Positions 17,732-26,816 are shown, counted from the stretch's first letter. The stretch: DNA of 64,000 nucleotides from Ga0077536 sp943370145 (GCA_943370145.1 CALRPY020000021.1:1-64000), one strand, 5' to 3'. Translations and numbers: made by a program. The notes: generated by a model not told the origin, from the letters alone.

Positions 17732-18366
17732 AGCGCCGCAGTCGTGACGAAATGGCGGCGCGCGTCGCGCGGGATATCCCTGACGGCGCCTACGTGAACC
17801 TCGGCATCGGCCTGCCGACCCTGGTCGCAAACCATCTGCCCGACGAACGCGAAATAGTGCTCCACAGCGAGAACGGCGTACTCGGCATGGGGCCGGCGCC
17901 GGCGCCTGGACATGAAGATGCGGACCTCATCAATGCCGGCAAGCAGGCCGTGACCCTGCGTGCGGGCGGCGCATTCTTCCACCACGCGGACTCCTTCGCG
18001 ATGATGCGGGGCGGGCATCTCGACATCTGCGTGCTGGGGGGGTTCCAGGTTTCGGTGCGCGGCGATCTCGCCAACTGGCATACCGGTGAGCCGTCGGCGA
18101 TCCCCGCCGTGGGCGGCGCGATGGATCTCGCGATCGGTGCGAAACAGGTGTTCGTGATGATGGAGCACCTGACGAAGCGGGGCGAGAGCAAGATTGTCGA
18201 ACGCTGCACCTATCCGCTGACGGGAATCGCCTGCGTCAGGCGCATCTACACCGATCTCGCCGTACTCGACGTCACGCCCGCCGGCCTGGTCGTCGTCGAT
18301 ATCGTCGAGGGCCTGGATCACGACGGGCTCGAGCGCCTGACGGGGTTGCCGCTGCGCACGGCCTGA
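17728..18366 (+). CDS. 3-oxoacid CoA-transferase family, subunit B
   Basis: A 212-residue beta subunit that carries the catalytic glutamate of class I CoA-transferases, seen in HSENGVLGMGP at about residue 49. PDGAYVNLGIGLPTLVANHL and GGHLDICVLGGFQVS are further family blocks. It overlaps subunit A by four bases and forms the active heterodimer or heterotetramer with it. The acid substrate could be 3-oxoadipate, acetoacetate or another 3-oxoacid; the neighbourhood does not settle this. Confidence 0.93.
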   Translation: MKRRSRDEMAARVARDIPDGAYVNLGIGLPTLVANHLPDEREIVLHSENGVLGMGPAPAPGHEDADLINAGKQAVTLRAGGAFFHHADSFAMMRGGHLDICVLGGFQVSVRGDLANWHTGEPSAIPAVGGAMDLAIGAKQVFVMMEHLTKRGESKIVERCTYPLTGIACVRRIYTDLAVLDVTPAGLVVVDIVEGLDHDGLERLTGLPLRTA

Positions 18367-18393
18367 GGGCAGCCATCGCTCGCGCGGGGGCAG

Positions 18394-19335
18394 TCAGGCC
18401 GCGAGCAGAAGCCCGGCACTCAGCAAGGCCCCGTGCAACAGCGTGTGGGCGACGCACGCACGCAGGGCGGGCCGCAGGTTGCGGCGCGTGTCGGCGACGT
18501 GGGTCGCGAACCGTCGCCATGCACTGGCGCCCGACGGCACGGCGCCCAGGACACACAGCACCGTGGGCGGTAAACGCTCCAGCATCACGCATATGCCCAG
18601 CCACAGATAGGCGCAGGCCATCAGGCCCGCATGGACGCGACAGGCCGCGCGCAGGCCGATGATCACCGCGAGCGTGCGCTTGCCGGATGCACGATCGGCC
18701 TTGATGTCCGGCACCTGGTTGAGAAGCAGGACCGACGCCGCGAGCAGCGCGAGGCTCAGGCCGGCCAAGACGGGGGTTGCCGACCAGGCGCCGCGCTGCA
18801 CGAAATCGGCGCCGATGACGACGAGCGTCCAGCCGGCGGCGACCGCGAGTTCACCGAGACCGCGGCCCATCAGGCACACGGCATGGCTTGAATAGGCCCA
18901 GCCGATCACGGCGCCCGCGAGTCCGATCCACACGAGGCCCGATCCGCGGAGCGTGACCAGCGCAAGGCCGCCGGTGAGCACGAAGCCGGCCAGGCCGCCG
19001 GCCAGCCACTGCATCTGCCTGAGGCTGAGCAGCCCGTCCTGGATGACGCGTGAACCACCGGTAAACGGCGCGATGCGGTCCACATTGATGGCGTCGCTAC
19101 CGTTGCGGGCGTCGGCGACGTCGTTGTACACGTTCACCGCGGCGTGGGCGAGTACGCCAAGCAGCAGCGAGGCGAATGCGAGGGCCGGGTCCAGCGGCAC
19201 GCCGTCCGAGCGCGCCGACGCGAGACCCAACACGCAGGCAACGATGGCGAGTGCGAGGAAGCCGGGCCGCAGCGCGCGCAGCCAGCGGCCCCAGTTCCTG
19301 GGGGGCGGGGCGCGGACGTCGGACATCTCGCTCAT
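18394..19335 (-). CDS. UbiA/MenA-type prenyltransferase
   Basis: A 313-residue inner-membrane protein with about eight helices. Both Asp-rich prenyl-diphosphate motifs are present: NVYNDVADARNGSD and NQVPDIKADRASGKRT. PFTGGSRVI after the first motif is typical of MenA, which prenylates 1,4-dihydroxy-2-naphthoate in menaquinone synthesis. No other men gene is visible, so the aromatic acceptor is uncertain. A GTG at 19353 could extend it by six residues, but AGGA lies eight bases before the ATG at 19335. It converges on the CoA-transferase genes with a 27-base gap. Confidence 0.85.
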   Translation of the reverse strand: MSEMSDVRAPPPRNWGRWLRALRPGFLALAIVACVLGLASARSDGVPLDPALAFASLLLGVLAHAAVNVYNDVADARNGSDAINVDRIAPFTGGSRVIQDGLLSLRQMQWLAGGLAGFVLTGGLALVTLRGSGLVWIGLAGAVIGWAYSSHAVCLMGRGLGELAVAAGWTLVVIGADFVQRGAWSATPVLAGLSLALLAASVLLLNQVPDIKADRASGKRTLAVIIGLRAACRVHAGLMACAYLWLGICVMLERLPPTVLCVLGAVPSGASAWRRFATHVADTRRNLRPALRACVAHTLLHGALLSAGLLLAA

Positions 19336-19390
19336 GCGCTGCTTCCTGGTCACATTTGGACGCGGGTACCGGGGTCCCCGCCCTGATGGG

Positions 19391-19584
19391 CCACCGAGAA
19401 CACCGAGATTTTTGGAGTCGGGTTGAGCCAGCGCTCGAAGCCATGGCCATTGCCCTGACGACGGGCAATAAAAACGTCTTCTCCGTGTCCTTCGTATCCT
19501 CCGTGGTGGAACCCCGGCATTTCCGCCTCATCAGCAGCTGAATTTTTACCACGGAGATTGCGAAGGACACTGAGAACACGGAGA
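19391..19584 (+). repeat. CACGGAG-heptamer inverted element, copy 2, with a partial third tract
   Basis: From 19478, CTTCTCCGTGTCC and TCCTCCGTGGT are followed by about 45 bases and the complementary ACCACGGAG, GAAGGACACTGAGAACACGGAG up to 19584, a long imperfect hairpin. The interior blocks CAGCAG, ATTTTT, ACCACGGAG align with the minus strand of the copy at 2995-3083. A separate short tract, CCACCGAGAACACCGAG at 19391-19407, lies about 70 bases before. The rest of the ~520-base gap between the prenyltransferase and the SDR gene shows no gene. Small open frames there translate the heptamers into Val/Ser-rich strings. Confidence 0.75.
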
Positions 19585-19855
19585 TGAATGATGAATCGCA
19601 GGCTGCGCCTCTGCCGCGGCAATGGCGGCCGGGCGGCACCTGCCCAGCCCATCCTCTCGATGCTCTCGGCCTTTTGGGCGCGCTCGTTCGCTATTCCGAA
19701 TCCCTGTTCTCGAGATGGCCGTGCGTCACACGGCAGGCTAAGGCTTCATGTGGCACGGCTGAAAAAATGTGACGAAAAGACAGCTCATGCAGGCATCTTC
19801 CGGCGCTCGACCGCGGTGGTCATTGCCAGCGTCCCGCGCACGGGCCCTTGCCCGC

Positions 19856-20638
19856 TCAGATCATCGTGTAGCCGCCGTCGACGGTCCAGGTCTGGCCGTT
19901 GACATAGCTCGCGTCGTCGGAGGCGAGGAACACCGCGACCGCGGCGACTTCCTCGGGCCTGATCATGCGTTTGATCGGGACCGCCGCCTTGAAGGCCTCG
20001 AGCATCTGTTCGGCGCTGAGGCCATTGGCCGCGGCGTGTTCGCTGATGAATCCGGTTGCCATGTCGGTGTCGACGATCCACGGGCAGATCGCGTTCACGA
20101 GCACGTTGTGCGGCGCCATCTCCAGCGCCAGGCAGCGCGTAAGGCCGACCACGGCGTGCTTGGAGGCGTTGTAGGCGCTCTGGTTGCGCGAGCCCCACTT
20201 GCCGGCCGTGGAGGCGAGGTTGATCACCCGGCCGCGTTTGCGCGCGATCATGCCCGGCAGCACGAACTGCGTGATGTGCAGCACGCCGTACACGTTGGTC
20301 TCGAGCACCTCGGCGAAATCCTCGAAGCTGTAGTCGAGGAAACGCCGCGCGCGATGGATGCCGGCGTTGTTGACGAGGATGTCGACCTCGACCTGCTTGG
20401 CGAGGCCGTCGACCATCCCGCGCACCGCGGCGCGATCGGTGATGTCGCAGGGCGCGGTGTGTACCGTCACGCCATGGGCCCGGGTGATTTCCTCGGCGAC
20501 GGCGGCGAGCTTCGCGGCATCGCGCGCGTTCAGCACGAGGTTCGCGCCGGCGGCGGCAAAGGCGTCCGCAATCGCGCGGCCGATACCGCGCGAGGCGCCG
20601 GTGATGAGTGCGGTCTTGCCGCCGAGGCGTCCTGACAT
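19856..20638 (-). CDS. Short-chain dehydrogenase/reductase (SDR)
   Basis: A 260-residue classical SDR. TGASRGIG (13-20) binds NAD(P), NNAG is the structural motif, and the catalytic Ser, Tyr and Lys appear in LAST and YNASK around residues 140-160. The C-terminal EVAAVAVFLASDDASYVNGQ is standard for the family. It is the last of five tightly spaced minus-strand genes (HyuA, HyuB, zinc mini-protein, hydrolase, SDR). In that setting it may oxidise an alcohol to the ketone used by the HyuAB-type enzyme, or reduce it; this is inference. AGGAG precedes the ATG at 20638; the frame continues upstream into the neighbour. Confidence 0.93.
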   Translation of the reverse strand: MSGRLGGKTALITGASRGIGRAIADAFAAAGANLVLNARDAAKLAAVAEEITRAHGVTVHTAPCDITDRAAVRGMVDGLAKQVEVDILVNNAGIHRARRFLDYSFEDFAEVLETNVYGVLHITQFVLPGMIARKRGRVINLASTAGKWGSRNQSAYNASKHAVVGLTRCLALEMAPHNVLVNAICPWIVDTDMATGFISEHAAANGLSAEQMLEAFKAAVPIKRMIRPEEVAAVAVFLASDDASYVNGQTWTVDGGYTMI

Positions 20639-20666
20639 GGAGGCTCCTGTGTGGTTGGGTCGCGCG

Positions 20667-21497
20667 TCAATCCGCGCGGCCGAGGTAGTCGATGAAGAGA
20701 CGGGCGACGTCGGCCGGCCGGTCGAGCATGAACCAGTGGCTCCCGCCCTCGAGGCGATGGTATTCCCACGGCGCATCCATCCAGGCCTGTGAAGTCACCA
20801 TCTGCGTCTCGGTGAGATAGGCGTCGCCGGTGCTCCACACGCCGAGCGTCGGCACCTTCACGCGCGGCAGCACCCAGCCTTCGCGTGTCCAGGTCTCGAC
20901 CCCCACGTTCGCGCGATACCAGTTGAGCGCCGCGGTCAGCGCGCCCGGGCGCCCGAGATCGGCAAGCCAGGCCTCCATCTCCGGATGGTGCTGGAAGAGA
21001 TCCCGAAACCATTGCCAGCCGTCGCGCTGGAGGATGTCCTCGGCGAGGCCGCGGTTCATGAACAGCAGCATGTACCACGCGAGACGGCGTTGCGCGACGC
21101 CGGCGTGCCACAGCGCCGACAGGTGGCCGACGGAGCAGGCCACGTGACGCACGACCCGCTCGGGCATGTAGGCGGCGAAGGCCCACCCCAGCGCGGCGCC
21201 CCAGTCGTGGCTGACCAGTTTCACGCGCCCGAGTCCGAAATGGTCGAGCAGCGCCGTGACGTCGCCCAGCACGCTCCCCAGCGTGTAGTGTTCCTCGCCG
21301 ACCGGCTTCGCCGTCGCGCCGAAACCGCGCAGATCCGGGGCTATCACGCGATAGCCGGCGTCGACGAGGGCCGGGATCTGGTGTCGCCACAGCCGTGCGG
21401 AATCCGGAAATCCGTGCAGCATCAGCAGCGCTTCGCCGCTGCCCGCTTCGGTCACCGCGTAGTCGAGGCCGTTCAGGGTGAGTTGATGATGCTTCAT
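20667..21497 (-). CDS. Alpha/beta hydrolase, epoxide hydrolase/dehalogenase-like
   Basis: A 276-residue alpha/beta hydrolase. HGFPDS (28-33) supplies the oxyanion hole and SHDWGAA places an aspartate nucleophile at D98, the pattern of epoxide hydrolases and haloalkane dehalogenases rather than serine esterases. A cap domain of about 70 residues is rich in Trp. The catalytic His is in GGSHWFML near the end. It lacks the HGNPTS halide-binding Asn of true dehalogenases, so epoxide or C-C bond hydrolysis is more likely. It lies 28 bases upstream of the SDR and 18 bases downstream of the zinc mini-protein in one operon. Confidence 0.9.
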   Translation of the reverse strand: MKHHQLTLNGLDYAVTEAGSGEALLMLHGFPDSARLWRHQIPALVDAGYRVIAPDLRGFGATAKPVGEEHYTLGSVLGDVTALLDHFGLGRVKLVSHDWGAALGWAFAAYMPERVVRHVACSVGHLSALWHAGVAQRRLAWYMLLFMNRGLAEDILQRDGWQWFRDLFQHHPEMEAWLADLGRPGALTAALNWYRANVGVETWTREGWVLPRVKVPTLGVWSTGDAYLTETQMVTSQAWMDAPWEYHRLEGGSHWFMLDRPADVARLFIDYLGRAD

Positions 21498-21515
21498 CGG
21501 CAGGTTCCCGTCGTT

Positions 21516-21716
21516 TCAGTTGAAGGCTTCATGGACGGTCGGCGACTCCACGCCGTCGAGTTTCTGGCTCTTCCATTCACGACACCACGCCGAGCAGAAG
21601 AGCAGGGGGCCGGCCTTGGGATGCTGCACGGGAATGCCTTCACCGTAAATCAGCACGCCGCAGCAGTCGCACTTCACGTAGCGTTCGACGTAGTAACCAT
21701 TCGCGCTGAATCGCAT
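21516..21716 (-). CDS. Small zinc-ribbon-like protein of the HyuAB operon
   Basis: A 66-residue protein beginning MRFSANGYYVERY. Two cysteine pairs, CDCC near residue 16 and CSAWC near residue 41, can form a zinc or Fe site. AAGGAG, the last codons of hyuB, forms the ribosome site seven bases before the ATG at 21716, so expression is tied to hyuB. Acetone and acetophenone carboxylases also combine HyuA- and HyuB-like chains with a small metal-binding subunit, and this protein could play that part; that is inference. No known small subunit is recognised by sequence. The longer frame to 21755 overlaps hyuB and is unlikely. Confidence 0.75.
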   Translation of the reverse strand: MRFSANGYYVERYVKCDCCGVLIYGEGIPVQHPKAGPLLFCSAWCREWKSQKLDGVESPTVHEAFN

Positions 21717-21720
21717 GGGC

Positions 21721-23412
21721 TTACTCCTTGCGTCCGTAGTCGCGCCGGGCCGCATCCGTGGACACGAAACCGTCGCGCAGATCGTTGTCGAGCAGGGCCC
21801 GGTCGCGCTCGGTGGGCGGGCCGAAACCGCCGCCGCCCGGGGTCATGATCTGCACGCGATCGCCGGGGCCGAAGGTGACGTTCGACCATTTGCTGGTGGA
21901 GCGCTTGGCGAAGGCTTCAACCATCGTCTGCCAGCGCTCGCTGCCCTGTGCCTGGTAGAGCGTCATCCCCGAAGCGCCCGGTAGTCCGCCTTCCAGGCCG
22001 TAGGCCTGGTGCTGGTGGCGGTCGGTCAATTGCGACGCGGTGATTTCGGCATCCAGGCAACGGTAAACCTTGCGCGTTCCGAGGCCGCCACGGCGGCGAC
22101 CGGCGCCGCCGGAATCCGGGCGCAGGCTGTACTCCTCGGTGAGCCACGGATAGCGGGTCTCGAATACTTCGACCGGCATCACCCGGCAATTGCCATTGAT
22201 GGAGTCGGTCGCGTCGTTGCCGTCGGCCTGCGCGCGCGCGCCCCAGCCGACGACCTCGATGTCGTAACAGGCGAAATATTCGTCGTGTTTCGGATCGTGC
22301 CCACCGAACACGAAGTTGAGATGCGTGCCGCCTTCGCCGGCCATCGCGCGCAGCGGCGCGGCCTGCGCCAGCGCGCCGATCACCGCCCCGGCGATGCGCG
22401 GGTGGGCCTCGGTGTTGCCGCCGACCTCGGGCGCGGGGTAGTCGACGTTCACGACCGTGCCCCGCGGGGCGATGATCTTGATCGGGCGGAAGCAGCCCGA
22501 GTTCTTCGGGATGCTTGGGTCGGTCAGGTGCAGCACCGCGTTGTAGGCGGCGGACCACGCCACGCCCAATGTCGCATTGATCGGCCCGCGCACCTGTGGG
22601 CTCGAACCGGTGTAGTCGACCACCAGTCGATCGCCGATCACGTGGCAGTGCGCCTCGATGCGGATCTCCGAGTCCGACACGCCGTCGTTGTCCATGTAGT
22701 CGACGAAGCTGTAGCGACCGTCGGGAAACGCCGCGAGCTCGGCGCGCATGCGCTTCTCGGAATAATCCATCAGATCCCGGCAGGTCGTTGCGAACACCTC
22801 GCGGCCATATTTGCGCACGGTGTCGGCGAGGCGCTGGGATCCGAGTTCGACGCCCGAGATCATTGCCCGCATGTCGCCGTAGTTGTAGCGCGGCGTGCGC
22901 ACGTTCGCGAGCCACAGCTTCCAGACTTCGACGACGTCCTCGCCGCGTTTCTTGATCTTGACCGGCGGCACGCGGATGCCTTCGTGGAAAATCTCGGTTG
23001 CCTCGGCCGGGAAGCCGCCGGGCACCATGCCGCCCACCTCGGCGACGTGGCCGATCGCGACGGTGAAGGCGACGAGTTCGTCGTCGACGAACACCGGGCA
23101 GAACAGGGTGTGCTCGGGCGTGTGCAGGCCGCCGCGATAGGGGTCGTTGTGGACCAGGACGTCGCCGGGCTCGATTTCGGACAGGGGCACCTCCTGGAGA
23201 CAGGAGCGGATCAGCAGTGGCATGCCGCCAATCTGCGCGGGACAGAACTCCGCCGCCGCGAGCATCTCGCCCTGCGGCGAGGCGATGCCGCAGGTGAAGT
23301 CCAGCGCCTCGTTGAAGATGGTCGAGTAACTCGTCTTCATCAGCACGATGCCCATCTCGCGGCAGATCGAGAGCATCGTGTTGTCGAGGATGTTCATCGT
23401 GACGTAGTCCAT
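21721..23412 (-). CDS. Hydantoinase B/oxoprolinase family protein
   Basis: A 563-residue HyuB-type subunit. MDYVTMNILDNTMLSICREMG, VLVHNDPYRGGLHTPEHT and the long Gly-rich C-terminal region (PGGGGFGPP) are family hallmarks. Together with a HyuA-like ATPase such proteins make ATP-dependent hydantoinases, 5-oxoprolinases and ketone carboxylases. It follows hyuA after 55 bases and immediately precedes the zinc mini-protein gene. The actual substrate is not shown by the sequence. Confidence 0.93.
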   Translation of the reverse strand: MDYVTMNILDNTMLSICREMGIVLMKTSYSTIFNEALDFTCGIASPQGEMLAAAEFCPAQIGGMPLLIRSCLQEVPLSEIEPGDVLVHNDPYRGGLHTPEHTLFCPVFVDDELVAFTVAIGHVAEVGGMVPGGFPAEATEIFHEGIRVPPVKIKKRGEDVVEVWKLWLANVRTPRYNYGDMRAMISGVELGSQRLADTVRKYGREVFATTCRDLMDYSEKRMRAELAAFPDGRYSFVDYMDNDGVSDSEIRIEAHCHVIGDRLVVDYTGSSPQVRGPINATLGVAWSAAYNAVLHLTDPSIPKNSGCFRPIKIIAPRGTVVNVDYPAPEVGGNTEAHPRIAGAVIGALAQAAPLRAMAGEGGTHLNFVFGGHDPKHDEYFACYDIEVVGWGARAQADGNDATDSINGNCRVMPVEVFETRYPWLTEEYSLRPDSGGAGRRRGGLGTRKVYRCLDAEITASQLTDRHQHQAYGLEGGLPGASGMTLYQAQGSERWQTMVEAFAKRSTSKWSNVTFGPGDRVQIMTPGGGGFGPPTERDRALLDNDLRDGFVSTDAARRDYGRKE

Positions 23413-23467
23413 CAGCGCCTCCGGGTTCGGGTGCAGGTGAGCGTGGAAGCGGGCGTCGCCACCACGT

Positions 23468-25498
23468 TCAGGCCAGCGTGACGAGCAGGTGGCCGGACGC
23501 CGTCACGTCCAGCCGGTGATGGGGGGCGAGCACCGTGACCGACGCCGCCTCCTCGACCAGCGCCGGGCCACAGATGCGGTCGCCGGCGCTCAGCGCCTCC
23601 CGGGCGTATACAGGGGTATCGAGGGCGCCCGCCGCGTACACGACCCGCCGCACGCCCTGCGGGGCGAGGCGCCCGGCACGCGCCGGCAGGCGCGCGAACT
23701 GCGGCCGGGCGTTCGCGCTGGTGACCGTACAGCGCAGGGTTATCGCCTCGATCACTTCCTGCGCGATGCGGAAGCCGAAGCGCGACTCGTGCAGGGCGTG
23801 GAAATCGTCCCACAGCCGGGCGAGGTTCGGCGGACTGAAATCGTCGAAGTCGAAAGCGACTTCGAGTTCGTAATTCTGGCCGAGGTAGCGCAGGTCGATG
23901 GTGCGGTGGATCTGCAGATCGCCGTGGTAGCCCTGGGCCGCGAGGTCCGCCCGCGCGCGCTCGATGAGTTCGCGCAGGCCGGCCGTGGCGCGCGCGGCAT
24001 CGAAGCGGCTGGAAGTCATCTGGATCGTGCGTTCGAGATCGACCCGCGCATCGGTCAGCACGAAGCCCAGCGCGGAGAACTGGCCCGGATGGACCGGCAC
24101 GATGCCCTGCGGAATCCCGGCCTCGTCCAGCAGTTCCGACAGATGGAGCGGACCCGCGCCCCCGAACGCGAACAGGGCGTACTCGCGCGGATCCTGGCCA
24201 CGCTCGAGCAGCACCGTGCGCAGCGCGCCGACCATGTTGTTGTTGACGATGCGCAGGATTGCGAGCGCGGCGTCCTCGACCGTCATGCCGAGCGGTTCGG
24301 CGACACTCGCGATGGCGCGTGTCGCGCGCTCGCTGGCAAGCGCCATGCCGCCGCCGAGGAAGTTTGCGGGGTTGATGCGACCGAGCACGAGGTTCGCATC
24401 GGTGACGGTGGGCCGTTCGCCGCCGAGCCCGTAACAGGCCGGACCCGGCTTGGCGCCCGCGCTCTCGGGGCCGACGCGCAGCATGCCGCCCTTGTCGATC
24501 CACGCGATCGAGCCGCCACCGGCACCGATCGTGCGGATGTCGATCATGGGGATCTGGATGGGCAGGCCGAACTCGATCTCGAAATCCGTCGTGAAACTGA
24601 TGCGGCCGTCGATCACCGTCGAGCAGTCCGTCGACGTGCCGCCCATGTCGAGCGTCACCGCGCGGGACAGGCCCAGTTCGGCCGCCACCTCGCGCGCCGC
24701 GACGACACCGCCGGTCGGCCCGGACAGCGTCAGTTGCACAGGCTGCGCGCGGGCCGCGTCGAGGCTCATCTCGCCCCCGTTCGACTTGATCAGCACGACC
24801 GGCGCGACGATGCCACGCGCGACCAGGCGTTCGCGCATCGAGCGCAGGTAGCGCTCGAGCACCGGCTTCACGTACGCATCGGCAAGCGTCGTCGACGCCC
24901 GCTCGTATTCCTTCCATTTCGGCAGCACGTCGTAGGAAATGGAGATCGGGATGTCCGGCAACGCCGCCCGCAGGCGTTCGCGCACCGCGCGCTCGTGCGC
25001 GGGGTTCACGTAGGAGAACAGCAGGTTGACCGCAACGGCCTCGATGCCGCCGTTGGCGGCGATGCCGGCGGCCGCCGCCTCGACGCTGGCGTCGTCGAGC
25101 GGCTGCAGGACCTCGCCGGTGGCGAGCAGGCGCTCGGCGACCTCGAAGCAGTCCCGGCGCAGCACCAGCGGTTTCGACCGCACCCAGCCGCTGTCGTAGT
25201 GGTGCTTGCGATGGCCGCGCTGCAGGAAGGGAATGTCGCGGAAGCCGCGCGTGGCGATGTAGGCAACCCGCGCGCCCTTGCGTTCGAGGATCGCGTTCGT
25301 CGCCACCGTGGTGCCGAGCCTCAGGTTGTCGATGGCGGCGGGGTCCGCGAAGCGCTGCAGGCCGTGCAGGATGCCGAGCGTCGGATCGTCCGGCGTGGTC
25401 AGGTTTTTCCAGACCTCGAGCGCGTGCGACTCGCGATCGTAGGACACGAAGTCCGTGAAGGTTCCGCCGACATCCACACCGACCAGGTAACGGGCCAT
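23468..25498 (-). CDS. Hydantoinase A/oxoprolinase family ATPase
   Basis: A 676-residue HyuA-type subunit of the ASKHA ATPase fold. The N-terminal VGVDVGGTFTDFV is the phosphate-1 loop; DMGGTSTD near residue 285 and GAGGGSIAWID near 320 complete the nucleotide site. It would activate a carbonyl or bicarbonate by phosphorylation for HyuB. The ATG at 25498 has GGAG upstream. It is first in a five-gene operon and divergent from an MFS gene about 150 bases away. The small third subunit, hydrolase and SDR in the same operon fit ketone carboxylation better than hydantoin hydrolysis. Confidence 0.93.
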   Translation of the reverse strand: MARYLVGVDVGGTFTDFVSYDRESHALEVWKNLTTPDDPTLGILHGLQRFADPAAIDNLRLGTTVATNAILERKGARVAYIATRGFRDIPFLQRGHRKHHYDSGWVRSKPLVLRRDCFEVAERLLATGEVLQPLDDASVEAAAAGIAANGGIEAVAVNLLFSYVNPAHERAVRERLRAALPDIPISISYDVLPKWKEYERASTTLADAYVKPVLERYLRSMRERLVARGIVAPVVLIKSNGGEMSLDAARAQPVQLTLSGPTGGVVAAREVAAELGLSRAVTLDMGGTSTDCSTVIDGRISFTTDFEIEFGLPIQIPMIDIRTIGAGGGSIAWIDKGGMLRVGPESAGAKPGPACYGLGGERPTVTDANLVLGRINPANFLGGGMALASERATRAIASVAEPLGMTVEDAALAILRIVNNNMVGALRTVLLERGQDPREYALFAFGGAGPLHLSELLDEAGIPQGIVPVHPGQFSALGFVLTDARVDLERTIQMTSSRFDAARATAGLRELIERARADLAAQGYHGDLQIHRTIDLRYLGQNYELEVAFDFDDFSPPNLARLWDDFHALHESRFGFRIAQEVIEAITLRCTVTSANARPQFARLPARAGRLAPQGVRRVVYAAGALDTPVYAREALSAGDRICGPALVEEAASVTVLAPHHRLDVTASGHLLVTLA

Positions 25499-25649
25499 CG
25501 AACAGTCTCCAGCGAGAGTCCCGTGAGAGAGTAATCAGGTCGCGACGCGCGCCGCAAGAGCGCTCGCGATGACGCAGGGGCGCCTGTATCATCACAGGCA
25601 CACGTTTCCCCGCCTGCCGGACCCCCGAGCTTCCAATGCCCGCGCCCAG

Positions 25650-26816
25650 ATGCCTGCGCTGATTGTCGCCCTGAGCCTTGCCGGCTTCATCGTGGTCGCC
25701 TGCATGCGGCTCAGCGATCCCCTGCTGCCGGTCGTCGCCGCCGAATTCGGCGTCAGCGTCGGCCAGGCCGGCATCATCGGCACCGCGTACGCGATTGCCT
25801 ACGGGCTGTTCCTGCTGGCCTACGGCCCCCTCGGCGATCGCTACGGCAAGCTCCGGATCATCGCGGTCACGCTGAGCCTGGCCGCTTTCTGCGTCACCGC
25901 GTGCGCGTTTGCCGACTCACTGGCGACGCTCGCGGCGTTGCGTTTCCTGACCGGCGTGGCGAGCGCCGCGACCGTGCCGCTTGCGCTCGCGTGGATCGGC
26001 GACAACGTGCGCATGGAGATCCGGCAGGCCACCATCGCACGCTACATGAGCGGAATCATCTTCGGCCAGATGCTGGGCAGTGCAGTGGGTGGCGTGATGT
26101 CGGACTGGCTCGGCTGGCGCTCGATCTTCCTCGTCTTCGGCGCCGCCACCGCCCTGGCCGCCGCCCTGATCTGGCGCTATCCGCACCTGGAGACGCTGCC
26201 CCTCGCGCCACCTGCGCCCTTGCGCCAGGCCGGTGCGCGCTATCTCGAGCTGCTGCGCGACCGCAAGGCCGCTGATCTGCTGACGACGGCGCTCATCGAA
26301 GGCTTCTGCGTCTTTGGCGGCATCGCCTTCGTCGGCGCGATGCTGCACGAGCGCCACGGCCTCAGCCTGAGCCTGGTGGGCCTGTGCCTGCTCGCCTACG
26401 GCGTCGGCGGGCTCGCCTACAGCGCAGCCGCGCCGGCGCTGCTGCGCCTGCTCGGGCAGCGCGGCCTCATTGCGGCGGGCGGTGTCCTGATGGCGTGGAG
26501 CTTCATCGTGCTGGCCACCGCCAGCCACTGGCTGGCCTGCGCCTGTGCGCTCACGGTGCTCGGTTTCGGCTTCTACCTGATGCACAGCACCCTGCAGACG
26601 CTCGCGACCGAATTGATTCCGGGCGCGCGCGGCACTGCGTTCGCGCTGTTCGCATTCGCGTTGTTCGCCGGACAGGCGGTGGGCGTCGCCGCAGTCGGCG
26701 CGATCGTCGATGCCGCGGGCTACACGATGGCGCTGGGCGCGATGGGTCTCGGCATCGGCCTGCTCGGCCTGTGGATGCAGGGCAGCCCGATGGTGCCGCG
26801 CCGGGTCGTCAAGTGA
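25650..26816 (+). CDS. MFS transporter
   Basis: A 388-residue inner-membrane protein with twelve hydrophobic segments. PLGDRYGKLRI after helix 2 is motif A of drug:H+ antiporter-like MFS members. The frame extends to an ATG at 25569, but that adds 27 Arg/His-rich residues unlike an MFS N-terminus; neither start has a good ribosome site. Its divergent arrangement with the HyuAB operon makes uptake or export of that operon's substrate plausible but unproven. The stop overlaps the next gene's GTG by three bases. Confidence 0.85.
   Translation: MPALIVALSLAGFIVVACMRLSDPLLPVVAAEFGVSVGQAGIIGTAYAIAYGLFLLAYGPLGDRYGKLRIIAVTLSLAAFCVTACAFADSLATLAALRFLTGVASAATVPLALAWIGDNVRMEIRQATIARYMSGIIFGQMLGSAVGGVMSDWLGWRSIFLVFGAATALAAALIWRYPHLETLPLAPPAPLRQAGARYLELLRDRKAADLLTTALIEGFCVFGGIAFVGAMLHERHGLSLSLVGLCLLAYGVGGLAYSAAAPALLRLLGQRGLIAAGGVLMAWSFIVLATASHWLACACALTVLGFGFYLMHSTLQTLATELIPGARGTAFALFAFALFAGQAVGVAAVGAIVDAAGYTMALGAMGLGIGLLGLWMQGSPMVPRRVVK

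Noticed and set aside
19350..19902. Several small ORFs in the prenyltransferase-SDR gap
   Set aside because: Their peptides are translations of the CACGGAG/CTCCGTG heptamers (Val/Ser/Phe strings), with no ribosome sites.
23489..25534. Plus-strand frame of 681 codons opposite hyuA
   Set aside because: Antisense shadow; HyuA motifs on the other strand are unambiguous.
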